Shown: positions 34,976 to 43,820, counted from the stretch's first letter. The stretch: DNA of 64,000 nucleotides from Terriglobia bacterium (GCA_021325235.1 JAJPHN010000016.1:1-64000); one strand, 5' to 3'. The notes: a model not told the origin generated them from the sequence alone. Numbers and translations are program-made.

Positions 34976-35489
34976 CCTCGAAAATTCCTGTTTGCGTGTT
35001 CTTGCGCACGCGGTCTGCTTCGAAGCAGCGGCCGTTCATCACGACGTAAACGCCCGGTTCGAGCGTCTGTACGAAAGCGAGCGCGCTGCCCAGATTGAAC
35101 AGTCCGTCGGAGCTGCCGAAGGCGTAGGGCACCATCGCACCGGTGAGCACAATGGTCTTGTCGCGTACCCGTTCAGCAATGGCACGCGCTGTCGCAACCA
35201 TGGTGTCCGTTCCGTGCGTGATCACGATTCGTGTCTCCGGCACGGCGCGGCACTGCTCGATAATGATGTCGCGATCGGCCTCGGTCATGGCGAGACTGTC
35301 GATCATCATCAGCGTGCGAATTTCGACAGGCAGGCGGGCGCGCCCGAGCCGCAGCATTTCGTGCAGGTGCGTGTCCTTGAAGTACAACGCGCCGCGCAGC
35401 TCGTCGTATTCCTTGTCGAACGTGCCGCCGGTAACGAATATGCGAATCTGTTCGTTCAAACGGCGCAGGTCAGCTGTTGTTCTTGCCAC
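34968..35489 (-). CDS. Short asparaginase-like protein
   Basis: This encodes 173 residues. It has the two asparaginase N-domain signatures, FVTGGTFDKEY (TGGT 20-23) and ITHGTDTMVATA (HGTDT 92-96), plus TIVLTGAMVPYAFGSSD. The usual C-terminal domain (about 130 residues) is absent. The frame ends cleanly and overlaps the next gene, so it looks like the compact family type rather than a truncation. Hydrolysis of asparagine is not assured without the second domain. Confidence 0.8.
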   Translation of the reverse strand: MARTTADLRRLNEQIRIFVTGGTFDKEYDELRGALYFKDTHLHEMLRLGRARLPVEIRTLMMIDSLAMTEADRDIIIEQCRAVPETRIVITHGTDTMVATARAIAERVRDKTIVLTGAMVPYAFGSSDGLFNLGSALAFVQTLEPGVYVVMNGRCFEADRVRKNTQTGIFEDA

Positions 35490-36330
35490 TGCGCAGATCT
35501 TTGTAGGCGACCAGACAGCGCTCGGCCGTCTCGAGCTCCGGGAAACGGCTGCCTTCCTGCTCGATCAAGTAGTATTCGACACCGCCGCGCTTTTCCGCTG
35601 CCGCGAAGATCTCTTTCCAGGGAGCAACACCTTCCCCAAACAGCACCTGGTATCCGCTCTTGGGCGACCAATCCTTGACATGCAGCGACTTGATGCGCCC
35701 CGGATGCGTGTTGATCCAGGCCACCGGATCGCCGCCCGCTTCAAGGCATGTGCCGACGTCGAGCTGCAGCATGATGCTCTTGTCGGTATTCTCCGCCAGC
35801 ACTTCGAGCGGCCTCTTGCCATCCACCGGCTTCCATTCGAGATCGTGATTGTGATAGCCGGCGTGCAGCCCGCTCGACTTCATCTGCTCGTTGGCGGCAT
35901 CAAGCGTCGCCGCAACCTTGTTCCATTGGTCGAGCGTTTTGATATTGCCGCCCGGGTGCGCCAGGACGATGTACTTCGTTCCCAGAATTTTGTTCAGCTC
36001 GATGGCTTTTGTCAGCCCGTCGCCGCTGAAGGACTCCATGCCGTTGTGCGTCGAGTAGCACTTCAGCTTCAATTTGTCGAGCTGCTCGCGTACTGTCCTG
36101 GCCTGCTCGGGCGTCCACTTCTCGTAAGTCGAGTAGAACTCCACGCAATCGTAGCCCATCTGCGCTACGTGATCGAGCGTGCCCGGCAGATCTTTTTCCA
36201 ATTCGTGGCGCACCGAATACAGCTCCAGCCCGATCGGAATCTTATTGGCTTTATCGGCTGCCCGGCTCCACTGCGCGGCGAGCGCCAGCGCTGCTCCAGC
36301 ACTCACAAATTCTCTGCGAGTTGTTCTCAT
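35470..36330 (-). CDS. Tat-exported sugar-phosphate isomerase/epimerase-like TIM barrel
   Basis: This encodes 286 residues. The ATG at 36330 is chosen because GGGGAG precedes it and it starts a twin-arginine signal (TTRREFVSAGAALALAA). The barrel carries metal-binding motifs of the xylose-isomerase-like AP2/TIM superfamily: GLELYSVRHELEKD, YHNHDLEWKPVDGK, LQLDVGTCLEAGGDP and GRIKSLHVKDWSP. Exported members are common in acidobacteria and planctomycetes and their substrates are mostly unknown. Its 3' end overlaps the asparaginase-like gene by 20 bases. Confidence 0.85.
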   Translation of the reverse strand: MRTTRREFVSAGAALALAAQWSRAADKANKIPIGLELYSVRHELEKDLPGTLDHVAQMGYDCVEFYSTYEKWTPEQARTVREQLDKLKLKCYSTHNGMESFSGDGLTKAIELNKILGTKYIVLAHPGGNIKTLDQWNKVAATLDAANEQMKSSGLHAGYHNHDLEWKPVDGKRPLEVLAENTDKSIMLQLDVGTCLEAGGDPVAWINTHPGRIKSLHVKDWSPKSGYQVLFGEGVAPWKEIFAAAEKRGGVEYYLIEQEGSRFPELETAERCLVAYKDLRSGKNNS

Positions 36331-36358
36331 CCCATCTCCCCTCGGCAAAGGCACGATA

Positions 36359-36916
36359 TCACGAGCGCCATTTGATATTGCAGCCGATACTCGGCTTCTG
36401 CTCGGGATTGACCGGTTTGCCGGCCAGCAGCGCATCGATGGCGGCGCGCAGTTCATTACCTGTCACCGGATCGGTCGAGCGCGGGCGGCTGTCATCGAGC
36501 CGGCCCCGATAGGCCAGCCGGTGCTCTCCATCGAACAGAAAGAAATCCGGCGTGCATTCGGCCCCGTACGCGCGCGCCACCTCCTGCGTCTCGTCGTAGC
36601 AGTACGGAAAGGTGAAATTCAGCTCGCGTGCCTGTTCCCGCAGGCTCGCCGGCGCATCTTCGGGATAGCTTTCCGCATCATTCGAAGAGATCGCCGCAAT
36701 TCCCACTCCGCGGGTTCCGTAATCCGCGCCCAGTTTCGAAATTTCTTTCTGGACGTGCTTCACGTAGGGACAATGGCGGCAGATAAACATGACGAGCAGC
36801 GCCTGTTTCCCGCTAAATTGGTCGAGAGTGATGGTCTCGCCCGAAACGACATCGCGCAGTGCAAACGGGGGCGCCGCCGTTCCAAGCGGCAGCATCTTCG
36901 ATTCGGTTCTGGACAC
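36359..36916 (-). CDS. Thioredoxin-fold redoxin (AhpC/TSA-like)
   Basis: This encodes 185 residues with a thioredoxin fold and the redox motif C46-RH-C49 (FICRHCPYVKHVQKEI). The cis-proline region is AECTPDFFLFDGEHRLAYRG. No signal peptide is evident. The layout matches cytoplasmic thioredoxin-like redoxins of the peroxiredoxin/thiol-oxidoreductase group. It lies 28 bases upstream of the TIM-barrel start and may share its transcript. Confidence 0.85.
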   Translation of the reverse strand: MSRTESKMLPLGTAAPPFALRDVVSGETITLDQFSGKQALLVMFICRHCPYVKHVQKEISKLGADYGTRGVGIAAISSNDAESYPEDAPASLREQARELNFTFPYCYDETQEVARAYGAECTPDFFLFDGEHRLAYRGRLDDSRPRSTDPVTGNELRAAIDALLAGKPVNPEQKPSIGCNIKWRS

Positions 36917-36973
36917 GTTCCGTTACCCTAACGCCAGCCTATCAATGAGCGCTATTCGGTCGCGGGAGAATTC

Positions 36974-37939
36974 ATGAGCGCATCCGATGCACAGTTCCCG
37001 GCCGCTTCGACGGCGGAAAATTTCGACCCGGGGCTCACACAGACCTACACCGGCGTTCTGAACCGAGTCGTCAACAAAAACGGCGAGTTCAACGTGCGGC
37101 GCGCCGATTCGCGCTGGACCGACGTGAATCCATACCTGTTCATGGTCGATGTCTCGTGGCCGGTATTTGCCGCCATCGTGGTGGCGGCATTTCTTCTCAC
37201 GAATCTGCTGTTCGCCTGGCTGTATGGCTCGATCGGACACATCAAAGGCGCGGAAGCAGCCGATGCAGCGACGCGTTTCTGGAATCTGTTCTTCTTCAGC
37301 GCGCACACGCTTACCACTGTTGGCTACGGCAACATGTATCCCGACGGTCCGCTTGCGAATCTGATCGCTTCGCTCGAAGCGCTGCTCGGATTGATGGGCT
37401 TTGCGATTGCAACCGGCGTTCTCTTCGGCCGTTTTTCACGGCCTTCGGCGCGTTTTGGTTTCAGTTCCAGCATGGTGGTCGCGCCGTATCGCAACGGCAC
37501 CAGTCTGCAGTTCCGAGTTGTCAATCGCCGCGCGAGTAATCTGATCGAGGTGACGGCTCGCGTCATGCTCATGACCGTCGAAAACAAAAACGGCGGAGCG
37601 GCTCGCAAGTACGGCTATCTCGATCTCGAGCGCGAGCAGGTGCTCTTTCTGCCTCTGACCTGGACGGTCGTGCATCCGATCACGGAGAAGAGTCCGCTCT
37701 TCGGCAAAACGCCGGAGGATCTGGCGCGTTTGCAGGCTGAGGTTGTCATTATGATGCGCGGTTTCGACGAGACGTTTGGCCAGAACGTCTACGCACGCTA
37801 TTCGTACCGCTACGACGAGATCATCTGGGGCAGAAAATTCGGCAACGCTTTCGAGGTGGACCCGAAAGGTGATATGGTTCTCTGGGTCGATCGCGTCAGC
37901 ACCACCGTTCCCGCGCCGTTGCCGGACACGCAAGCGTGA
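36974..37939 (+). CDS. KirBac-type inward-rectifier potassium channel
   Basis: This encodes 321 residues. Two membrane helices (about 63-84 and 127-152) flank the pore and selectivity filter TTVGYG (114-119). The C-terminal half (about 165-310) is the immunoglobulin-like cytoplasmic domain of Kir channels, with LQFRVVNRRASNLIEVTARV. It should form a tetrameric K+ channel. The stop overlaps the next start by 4 bases. Confidence 0.93.
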   Translation: MSASDAQFPAASTAENFDPGLTQTYTGVLNRVVNKNGEFNVRRADSRWTDVNPYLFMVDVSWPVFAAIVVAAFLLTNLLFAWLYGSIGHIKGAEAADAATRFWNLFFFSAHTLTTVGYGNMYPDGPLANLIASLEALLGLMGFAIATGVLFGRFSRPSARFGFSSSMVVAPYRNGTSLQFRVVNRRASNLIEVTARVMLMTVENKNGGAARKYGYLDLEREQVLFLPLTWTVVHPITEKSPLFGKTPEDLARLQAEVVIMMRGFDETFGQNVYARYSYRYDEIIWGRKFGNAFEVDPKGDMVLWVDRVSTTVPAPLPDTQA

Positions 37940-38361
37940 GCTGCCTGTTTTGCGAGATCGCTGCGGGGAATACCGCCGCGGATGTGGTCTACGAGGACGA
38001 GCAATTTCTTGCGTTTCTCGATCATCGCCCGCTGTTTCCCGGCCACGTGCTGCTGATTCCACGCGCTCACTACGAAACTCTGGCGGATTTGCCGGCCACG
38101 CTCACCGGGCCGCTCATGCTCGCGACGCAAAAGCTCGCGCGTGCCGTTGAATCTGCACTGCAGGCGGAAGGCAGCTTCGTGGCCATGAATAATCGCGTGA
38201 GCCAGAGTGTGCCGCATTTACACATTCACATCGTTCCGCGCCGCCGCCGCGATGGACTGAAGGGCTTCTTCTGGCCGCGGCGTCAGTATGCCGATGACGC
38301 GGAGAAGGAAGCGGTCGTGCGCGCGATTCGATCTGCTGTTCAACAGCTGGGAACGTCCTGA
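37936..38361 (+). CDS. HIT-family nucleotide hydrolase/transferase
   Basis: This encodes 141 residues, GTG start. The histidine triad is HLHIHIVP (H94, H96, H98), and the N-terminal CLFCEIAAGNTAADVVYED is typical of HINT/HIT proteins that cleave nucleoside phosphoramidates or dinucleotides. It is translationally coupled to the KirBac gene; a functional link is not evident. Confidence 0.9.
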   Translation: MSCLFCEIAAGNTAADVVYEDEQFLAFLDHRPLFPGHVLLIPRAHYETLADLPATLTGPLMLATQKLARAVESALQAEGSFVAMNNRVSQSVPHLHIHIVPRRRRDGLKGFFWPRRQYADDAEKEAVVRAIRSAVQQLGTS

Positions 38362-38386
38362 GTGGCGTAGCCACTCCTTTGGGACG
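38354..38386 (+). terminator. Hairpin after the HIT gene
   Basis: GAGTGGC, GTA, GCCACTC (38360-38376) is a perfect 7-base stem. An outer CGTCC/GGACG pairing (38354-38358 with 38382-38386) extends it. There is no T-run, so it is a weak terminator or leader-structure candidate. Confidence 0.4.
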
Positions 38387-38453
38387 GGCGGCCGGGGCGA
38401 AATCCCGCGGCTCCGGAATCGGCGATACTATAGTCAAACGCCAATCACTGCCT

Positions 38454-39746
38454 ATGCCACACAATCGATTCCGCCACGCCCTCCTTTCTGCCTCTCTCGC
38501 AGTCGCGCTTCTGGCAATCTGCAACACACAAGCCATGGCGCAAAGCGAACACTTCCGCTCGCACGATGACAAAATCGTCGCGGCGTATTTCGAAGAGTGG
38601 AGCATCTATGGTGCGAACTACAACGTTGCCGATATCCAGAAAAGCGGCGCAGCGAACGATCTGACGCATGTTCTGTACGCTTTCGCCAACGTCAGCGGCA
38701 CCGGCCAATGTGCAATCGCCGATTCCTGGGCCGATTATCAGGATCCCTATCTGCCGTCTGTCAACGGCCAACCCTACGCGGGCCCGCTGTACGGCAATTT
38801 TGCGGCGCTGCTACAGCTCAAGCAGCTTCATCCCAACCTCAAGGTGCTCATCTCGATCGGCGGCGCATCCGCTGCGAACACAGCCAACTTTTCGACCGCG
38901 ACAGCGACTCCCGCCGGACGTGCGCAACTTGCCTCGTCTTGCATCGACCTGTTCCTGAACGGTAACATCGCCCGGGGCGTCTCAGCCGCAGGCCTCTTCG
39001 ATGGCATCGATATCGACTGGGAGTTTCCGACCGCCGCCGATACCGACAACTATACCGCTCTCATCGCGGAATTTCGCTCGCAAATCAACGCCCTCCGTGC
39101 GAAAACGAACGCGCATTATCTGTTGACGATCGCTGCGCCCGCTGGTTCGCAGAACTACTCGAACATTCAGTTGGGGCAGGTCGCCCGGCATCTCGATTTT
39201 CTGAATCTCGAGACGTACGATTATCACGGCACGTGGGAGAACACGACCAATCACGCGGCGCCGCTGTTTGAATCTCCCCTTGATCCGGCGCGAGGCGAGG
39301 GATTGACCGTGGACGCGACTGTTTCCGCATACCTGGAAAACGGAGTGCCCGCGGACAAACTGGTGCTCGGTATACCGGCGTATGGCCGTGGCTGGACGGG
39401 CGTTCCCAACGTGAACCACGGCTTGTATCAGACGTCAACGGGCCCGGCACCATCGCCTGCGGGTGATTCGCTCGCAACCGATGGCGTGGCCACCTACCGC
39501 ACGCTCGCCACTCTTCCGGCAAACGGGTACGGCCTCTATCATGATTTCTTCTCTTTCGCCGACTGGCTCTATAGCCCGACTGCCACGACCTTCTGGAGCT
39601 ATGACGATCCAGCGTCAGTCACCGTCAAGATGTTGTACGCCAGACTACGCGCACCGGGCGGACTGAGAGGAGCGTTTGAGTGGGCCATCAAAGACGACGA
39701 TGCGAACGCAACGCTCATCAAGACGATGGCGCGAGGCCTGCGTTAG
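38454..39746 (+). CDS. Secreted chitinase, GH18
   Basis: This encodes 430 residues. The ATG at 38454 starts a clear signal peptide (FRHALLSASLAVALLAICNT, cut near AMAQ); the longer frame from 38379 has no support. The GH18 barrel has IVAAYFEEWSIYG, KVLISIGGAS and the catalytic DGIDIDWEF (acid Glu190). The C-terminal signature GLRGAFEWAIKDDDANA follows. It hydrolyses beta-1,4-GlcNAc chains outside the cell. Confidence 0.92.
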   Translation: MPHNRFRHALLSASLAVALLAICNTQAMAQSEHFRSHDDKIVAAYFEEWSIYGANYNVADIQKSGAANDLTHVLYAFANVSGTGQCAIADSWADYQDPYLPSVNGQPYAGPLYGNFAALLQLKQLHPNLKVLISIGGASAANTANFSTATATPAGRAQLASSCIDLFLNGNIARGVSAAGLFDGIDIDWEFPTAADTDNYTALIAEFRSQINALRAKTNAHYLLTIAAPAGSQNYSNIQLGQVARHLDFLNLETYDYHGTWENTTNHAAPLFESPLDPARGEGLTVDATVSAYLENGVPADKLVLGIPAYGRGWTGVPNVNHGLYQTSTGPAPSPAGDSLATDGVATYRTLATLPANGYGLYHDFFSFADWLYSPTATTFWSYDDPASVTVKMLYARLRAPGGLRGAFEWAIKDDDANATLIKTMARGLR

Positions 39747-39785
39747 TCTCATGTCTCACAATTGTGGCGCTCCGCTCCATACGGG

Positions 39786-39814
39786 TTGACCTGAAGTCTG
39801 CTCTCTGGGATAGT
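39786..39814 (+). promoter_or_regulatory. Sigma-70-like promoter for the ECF sigma gene
   Basis: TTGACC (39786-39791), a 17-base spacer and GATAGT (39809-39814) fit the housekeeping consensus. It lies about 20 bases before the ATG at 39835, with GAGGG between. Confidence 0.6.
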
Positions 39815-39834
39815 AATGAGGGACTCGCACTCCG

Positions 39835-40551
39835 ATGGACGCCGGCTTTTCTCTAACGGAAAGACTGCGGCTGTTTCTGACCGGTCATAACAGCGCGAGT
39901 GAGCAGGTGGCAATCGACGCACTGATGAGCGAACTGCTGCCCCGGTTGCGTGAAATCGCCATGCGGGAACTCAAGCGCGAGCGCTACATCGCGCCTCTTA
40001 CCAGGACCGAGCTGATCGGCGAACTATGGGCCAGCACACTCGCCGAGGGCGGCTGGCAAATCGAAAGCAGCGCGCACTTCTACGCTCTCGCGGGTCTCGC
40101 CATGCGCCATATTCTAGTCGATCTCGCGCGCAAGCGAATCGCGGATCGGCGCGGCGGCGGACAACTAACGCTCTCGCTCGAAGACCCGGCCGCCAGAATG
40201 AAAAGCTCGCTGGACGATGCCGAACAGATTGTCACGATCGGCATTCTCATGGACCGGCTCGAGTTGAAGGATGCGGATGCCGCACGCATGGTCGACATGC
40301 ACTACTTCGGCGGCTTCACGGTAGAGGAGATCGCAAGCAAAACCGGTCTCAGTCTGAAGCAGGTGCGTTCGCGCTCGGAGCGGGGAATGAAGTGGCTCAA
40401 ACGCATGCTGCATGCCAGGCGTGGCTCGAGCGATTATAGGATCCGCATCTGGCCCGAGCACTCCAGATCGCGCACCAGCGGAGCTGTAAATGCGCCCGCG
40501 TTATCCGGCCTGCGCGACGGGTCGAATTCGAAGGCGCTCGCCAGCAAGTAA
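39835..40551 (+). CDS. ECF-type sigma factor (acidobacterial/planctomycete group)
   Basis: This encodes 238 residues. Region 2 includes LTRTELIGELWASTL and HFYALAGLAMRHILVDLARK. Region 4 includes DADAARMVDMHYFGGFTVEE and IASKTGLSLKQVRSRSERGM. The pattern matches the ECF group often encoded next to Ser/Thr kinases in acidobacteria. The sigma domains end near residue 197. The last 40 residues come from 118 bases that overlap the 3' end of the convergent kinase gene, so the C-terminal tail may be a by-product of the overlap. Confidence 0.88.
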   Translation: MDAGFSLTERLRLFLTGHNSASEQVAIDALMSELLPRLREIAMRELKRERYIAPLTRTELIGELWASTLAEGGWQIESSAHFYALAGLAMRHILVDLARKRIADRRGGGQLTLSLEDPAARMKSSLDDAEQIVTIGILMDRLELKDADAARMVDMHYFGGFTVEEIASKTGLSLKQVRSRSERGMKWLKRMLHARRGSSDYRIRIWPEHSRSRTSGAVNAPALSGLRDGSNSKALASK

Positions 40552-43500
40552 ATCGATTCGCTCGAAAGTCCGAGCGACATCGATTCGAGCAGCTCGCGCA
40601 CCCGGTGCGGAAGATCGATCGAAGCCTGCGGAAGCAGATCCGACAACTTGCGGCCGGTGAGCATCTCAATAACGACCTTGGCGAAGCCGTAGATATCGCT
40701 CGAAGCTTCCGCGTATCCGACCGCCTGCTCGGGCGCCATATATTCGAACGTGCCCGCGGCGCGCGAGAGCCCGTGCAGCGATTCGTTCGCGTCTTTGACA
40801 ATGGCAATCGAAAAATCGATCAACACCGCCATCTCATTGGCTGAGCCGTAGTCGCGCACCATGATGTTTTCCGGCTTCAGATCGCGATGCCAGATGCCGA
40901 GCGCATGGATGGTGTCGAGTGCGCTCCCGATCTGGCGTAAGAATCGAGCCGTGCGCGGCGAAGGAAGCGGCCCATCTTTCAAAATCTCGCGCAGGCTCTG
41001 GCCTTCTACAAATTCCATCACCAGGTAAGGCGCGCCCGAGGCGGTCGTTCCATGCGCGTAAATCGAAACCACATTTGGATGATGGATCTTCTGCAGCGCG
41101 GCGACTTCCTGTTCGAAGCGATGCTCGAGCCAGCGCTTGTCTCTTACCTCGCTGCGAAAGAGTTTCACCACGCAGCTCTGTTGCCGTTCGCGATCGTAGC
41201 CGCACATCACGTTGGCAAAGCCGCCGCGGGCGAGCAGTTCGCCGATTTCGAAACGGCCGTCGAGAAGAGTTCCGGTCACCTCGCTCACTTCCGGCAGAAA
41301 GGCTTCCATGCGCCACGAACTCAGATCCGGCAAGACACGCGCCGCTTCAGTTTTGAATCTTCTCCGCAGCAGGAAGGCACCGCTCAGCAGCAGCATCCCG
41401 CTCAGCGTGTACGAAACAAGCAGCGGCCAAGATGCCCACGCCGGGCGGGAAACAAGAAACGAGCGGCTTGCCGTTGCCGACCATGGCCCGGTGAAGACGC
41501 GCGCCTGCAACTCGAGCGTATGCCTGCCCGATCCGAGCGATCCCAGCGCCAGATCGAGATTGCTCGTTTCCCGCCATTTGGAATCGCCCGGAAGAACTCG
41601 GTAGCGCACGCGCAATGCACTGCGGCGGTCAAACTGCAGCGATCCGAGATACGCCATCACATTTCTCGCATGCGGCATGCCCATTACCGATTCCGCCAGT
41701 CGCGGCGGCTGATTCTCCCAAGAAAAGGCAGATACGAATACCTGCGGCGCAACTTGCGGCGCGACCAGATCGGCCGCGGGCGTGTAATGAGCAAGGTCAT
41801 CGTCTGCACCCCACCAGAGCGAGCCGTCCACGTCCACAAAGACGCTTCCCGAATTCATGTCATTGGCCGGAAATCCATCCGACTGATCCAGCGACAGCCA
41901 CTCGCCGGCCTCGGCCTGCGACGCACTTGCCACGCCGATGCCCGACGCCCAGGAGCGCCACAAGCGTCCTGCGCGATCCGCTTCCAGCACATCGCTAGCA
42001 GGATCCGGCACGCCATTCTCGCGCTCGTAATTCCGTACCGCGATGCGCCCCTCCGCGTCCGGCCGGATGCGTGCAATGGCCCGGTAGTTGTAATACGCGT
42101 ACCAAATGTCGCCATTGGCCAGCGGCGCCAGCGACCAGCAGCCGTTCACCTTGAGTCCGTCGCTTGTGGTGTATTCGCGCCAGTTCCCGCGCAGATCGCC
42201 CAGCAGAAGGCCGCCGTTGTAGCAGGCCCAGAGCTTGCGTGTCTGCTCTTCATATTTGATGGCCAGCAGATTACCCGCCGGACTCGCGCGCAGCGTGTGA
42301 CTCTCGACCCTCAATACGCTTCCGTTGCGTACCAGCCGCGCCACGCTGCTTCGTCCTGTCCAGATCGTGCCGTCGGGCGTTCTGCAGAGGCGCATTCCAA
42401 TGTTCTTGCTTCCTTCTACAGTGCGCGCGACAATCGTGCCCGAGGGAGAAAGCTCGATATTTCCGCCCGGATCGGCAAAGCCCGCCATCAGCGTCCCGCG
42501 TCCCGTGTCGAGCAGCGCGGAAACCGAGCGCACGTTGTCCAGTTTCGTGATCGTCTCCCAGCGCTGGCGATCGCCGGTCAGGCGCACCACGCGATCGTCG
42601 AGCCCGGCAAACATGTTTTGCTTCAGGCGAGCAACCGACCAGGGCGGGCTGGTGAGCCCTTCGCGGATCGTCCAGGACTCGATCTGGAACGGCGAGGGGA
42701 AGCGATACAAGCCGTTGGTTGTGCCCAGCCAGATCGTTCCGTCTTTCGCCTCGATGGCATCCAACACGCCCGGCAATCCGTTGGCGCGCGTGGCAATCCG
42801 AAAGTGGCCGGGACGACCAACAGCCACTACATTTCCGCCCGGCAATACCATGTCGCCGTTCGCCGTTTCGTGCATCGGGCCGTGCACGTGCACATCGGCC
42901 GCGGGCGCCGATGCGTGAACACTACCCTTTTCGTACACCACGTTGGCCGGCGACGCAAACCATACGTATCCGGCGCGGTCGCGCACAATCTGCCACGGTC
43001 CATTGATGGGCCGGCCGCCTTCGGTTCCGTGCCGGATCACCTCGATCTGCTTCCCGGGCCGCCAGTTCAATACGTCGCGCACCCGCATCTCGCGCCATTG
43101 CGTCATGCTGTACGGATACAGAATCATGCCGTACGGATCGAGCGTAATCGGGCCGGGTGAATCGAGCTTCGCGACAATGTCTGTTTTCCAGCCGTTTCCG
43201 CTTCGCTCGATGCGCAGCAGCGAGGCATTCTGCGGAGCGCCTTGCCCCGCCGGTCCTGCTGCGGCGAGCACCACGTCCGACGTGACGGCGATACTCACCG
43301 CAACCGCTCTGCTGATTTCGGAAAACCGCCCGTCTGCAAATCGATAGATGCCCGTATCGGCCGCCACCCAGATTGCACCGTTCCGGTCTTCCGCGACGCC
43401 ATAGGTTGCGCCATCAGGAAAACCATAATCGCGCGCGAAAAAGAACCGGCTGCCATCGAAGCAGGCAAGCTGATCGCCTCCCAGCCAGAGCCGCCCGAGC

Positions 43501-43658
43501 GAATCCTGAAAGAGAAACTGAACGTTCTTCGGACCGCCCGGCACAGGCAGAAACGGGTACTGCTGTCCTGCAAGCGGCGAGCCGGCCATCGACACCATCG
43601 CCCAGATGGCGGCAGTTCGGCCCATCGCCTGCAATCCGCTTCTACGACGGCCTCTCAT
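40434..43658 (-). CDS. One-component sensor Ser/Thr kinase: beta-propeller, Y_Y_Y, membrane helix, kinase
   Basis: This encodes 1074 residues. After a signal peptide, residues about 30-640 contain two-component-type propeller repeats (VQFLFQDSLGRLWLGG, YGVAEDRNGAIWVAADTGIY, AIEAKDGTIWLGTTNGLYRF). A Y_Y_Y domain follows (about 650-735, LELQARVFTGPW), then one membrane helix (about 740-764). The C-terminal part (795-1074) is a Hanks-type kinase with Lys832, HRDLKPEN (924-931) and APEQ, but DFS (948-950) instead of DFG. Such sensors normally end in a histidine kinase. The alternative start is Met12. Confidence 0.9.
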   Translation of the reverse strand: MRGRRRSGLQAMGRTAAIWAMVSMAGSPLAGQQYPFLPVPGGPKNVQFLFQDSLGRLWLGGDQLACFDGSRFFFARDYGFPDGATYGVAEDRNGAIWVAADTGIYRFADGRFSEISRAVAVSIAVTSDVVLAAAGPAGQGAPQNASLLRIERSGNGWKTDIVAKLDSPGPITLDPYGMILYPYSMTQWREMRVRDVLNWRPGKQIEVIRHGTEGGRPINGPWQIVRDRAGYVWFASPANVVYEKGSVHASAPAADVHVHGPMHETANGDMVLPGGNVVAVGRPGHFRIATRANGLPGVLDAIEAKDGTIWLGTTNGLYRFPSPFQIESWTIREGLTSPPWSVARLKQNMFAGLDDRVVRLTGDRQRWETITKLDNVRSVSALLDTGRGTLMAGFADPGGNIELSPSGTIVARTVEGSKNIGMRLCRTPDGTIWTGRSSVARLVRNGSVLRVESHTLRASPAGNLLAIKYEEQTRKLWACYNGGLLLGDLRGNWREYTTSDGLKVNGCWSLAPLANGDIWYAYYNYRAIARIRPDAEGRIAVRNYERENGVPDPASDVLEADRAGRLWRSWASGIGVASASQAEAGEWLSLDQSDGFPANDMNSGSVFVDVDGSLWWGADDDLAHYTPAADLVAPQVAPQVFVSAFSWENQPPRLAESVMGMPHARNVMAYLGSLQFDRRSALRVRYRVLPGDSKWRETSNLDLALGSLGSGRHTLELQARVFTGPWSATASRSFLVSRPAWASWPLLVSYTLSGMLLLSGAFLLRRRFKTEAARVLPDLSSWRMEAFLPEVSEVTGTLLDGRFEIGELLARGGFANVMCGYDRERQQSCVVKLFRSEVRDKRWLEHRFEQEVAALQKIHHPNVVSIYAHGTTASGAPYLVMEFVEGQSLREILKDGPLPSPRTARFLRQIGSALDTIHALGIWHRDLKPENIMVRDYGSANEMAVLIDFSIAIVKDANESLHGLSRAAGTFEYMAPEQAVGYAEASSDIYGFAKVVIEMLTGRKLSDLLPQASIDLPHRVRELLESMSLGLSSESIYLLASAFEFDPSRRPDNAGAFTAPLVRDLECSGQMRIL

Positions 43659-43820
43659 ACTGTTTGGATCGATCAGCTTGCTGCCAACATTTGAATCTGC
43701 GCAATCCGCCCTTGCGGATGCCCATCGAATTTCAAATCATTTCACAGAATTGAGAATCGAAGCGGCTCACCGTCGGATAGCATTGTCAAAAGAGATTTTT
43801 GCCCGTTCCCAAAGTTCCGC

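Noticed and set aside
40434-40551. Possible frameshift at the end of the sigma gene
   Set aside because: The sigma domains are intact and the kinase end is normal (RRPDNAGAF, then about 15 residues). A simple convergent overlap explains the data without an error.
41052-43160. 702-residue open frame on the + strand
   Set aside because: It lies wholly antisense to the sensor kinase gene, is Arg/His-rich with no recognisable motif, and arises from the high GC and codon bias of the kinase gene.
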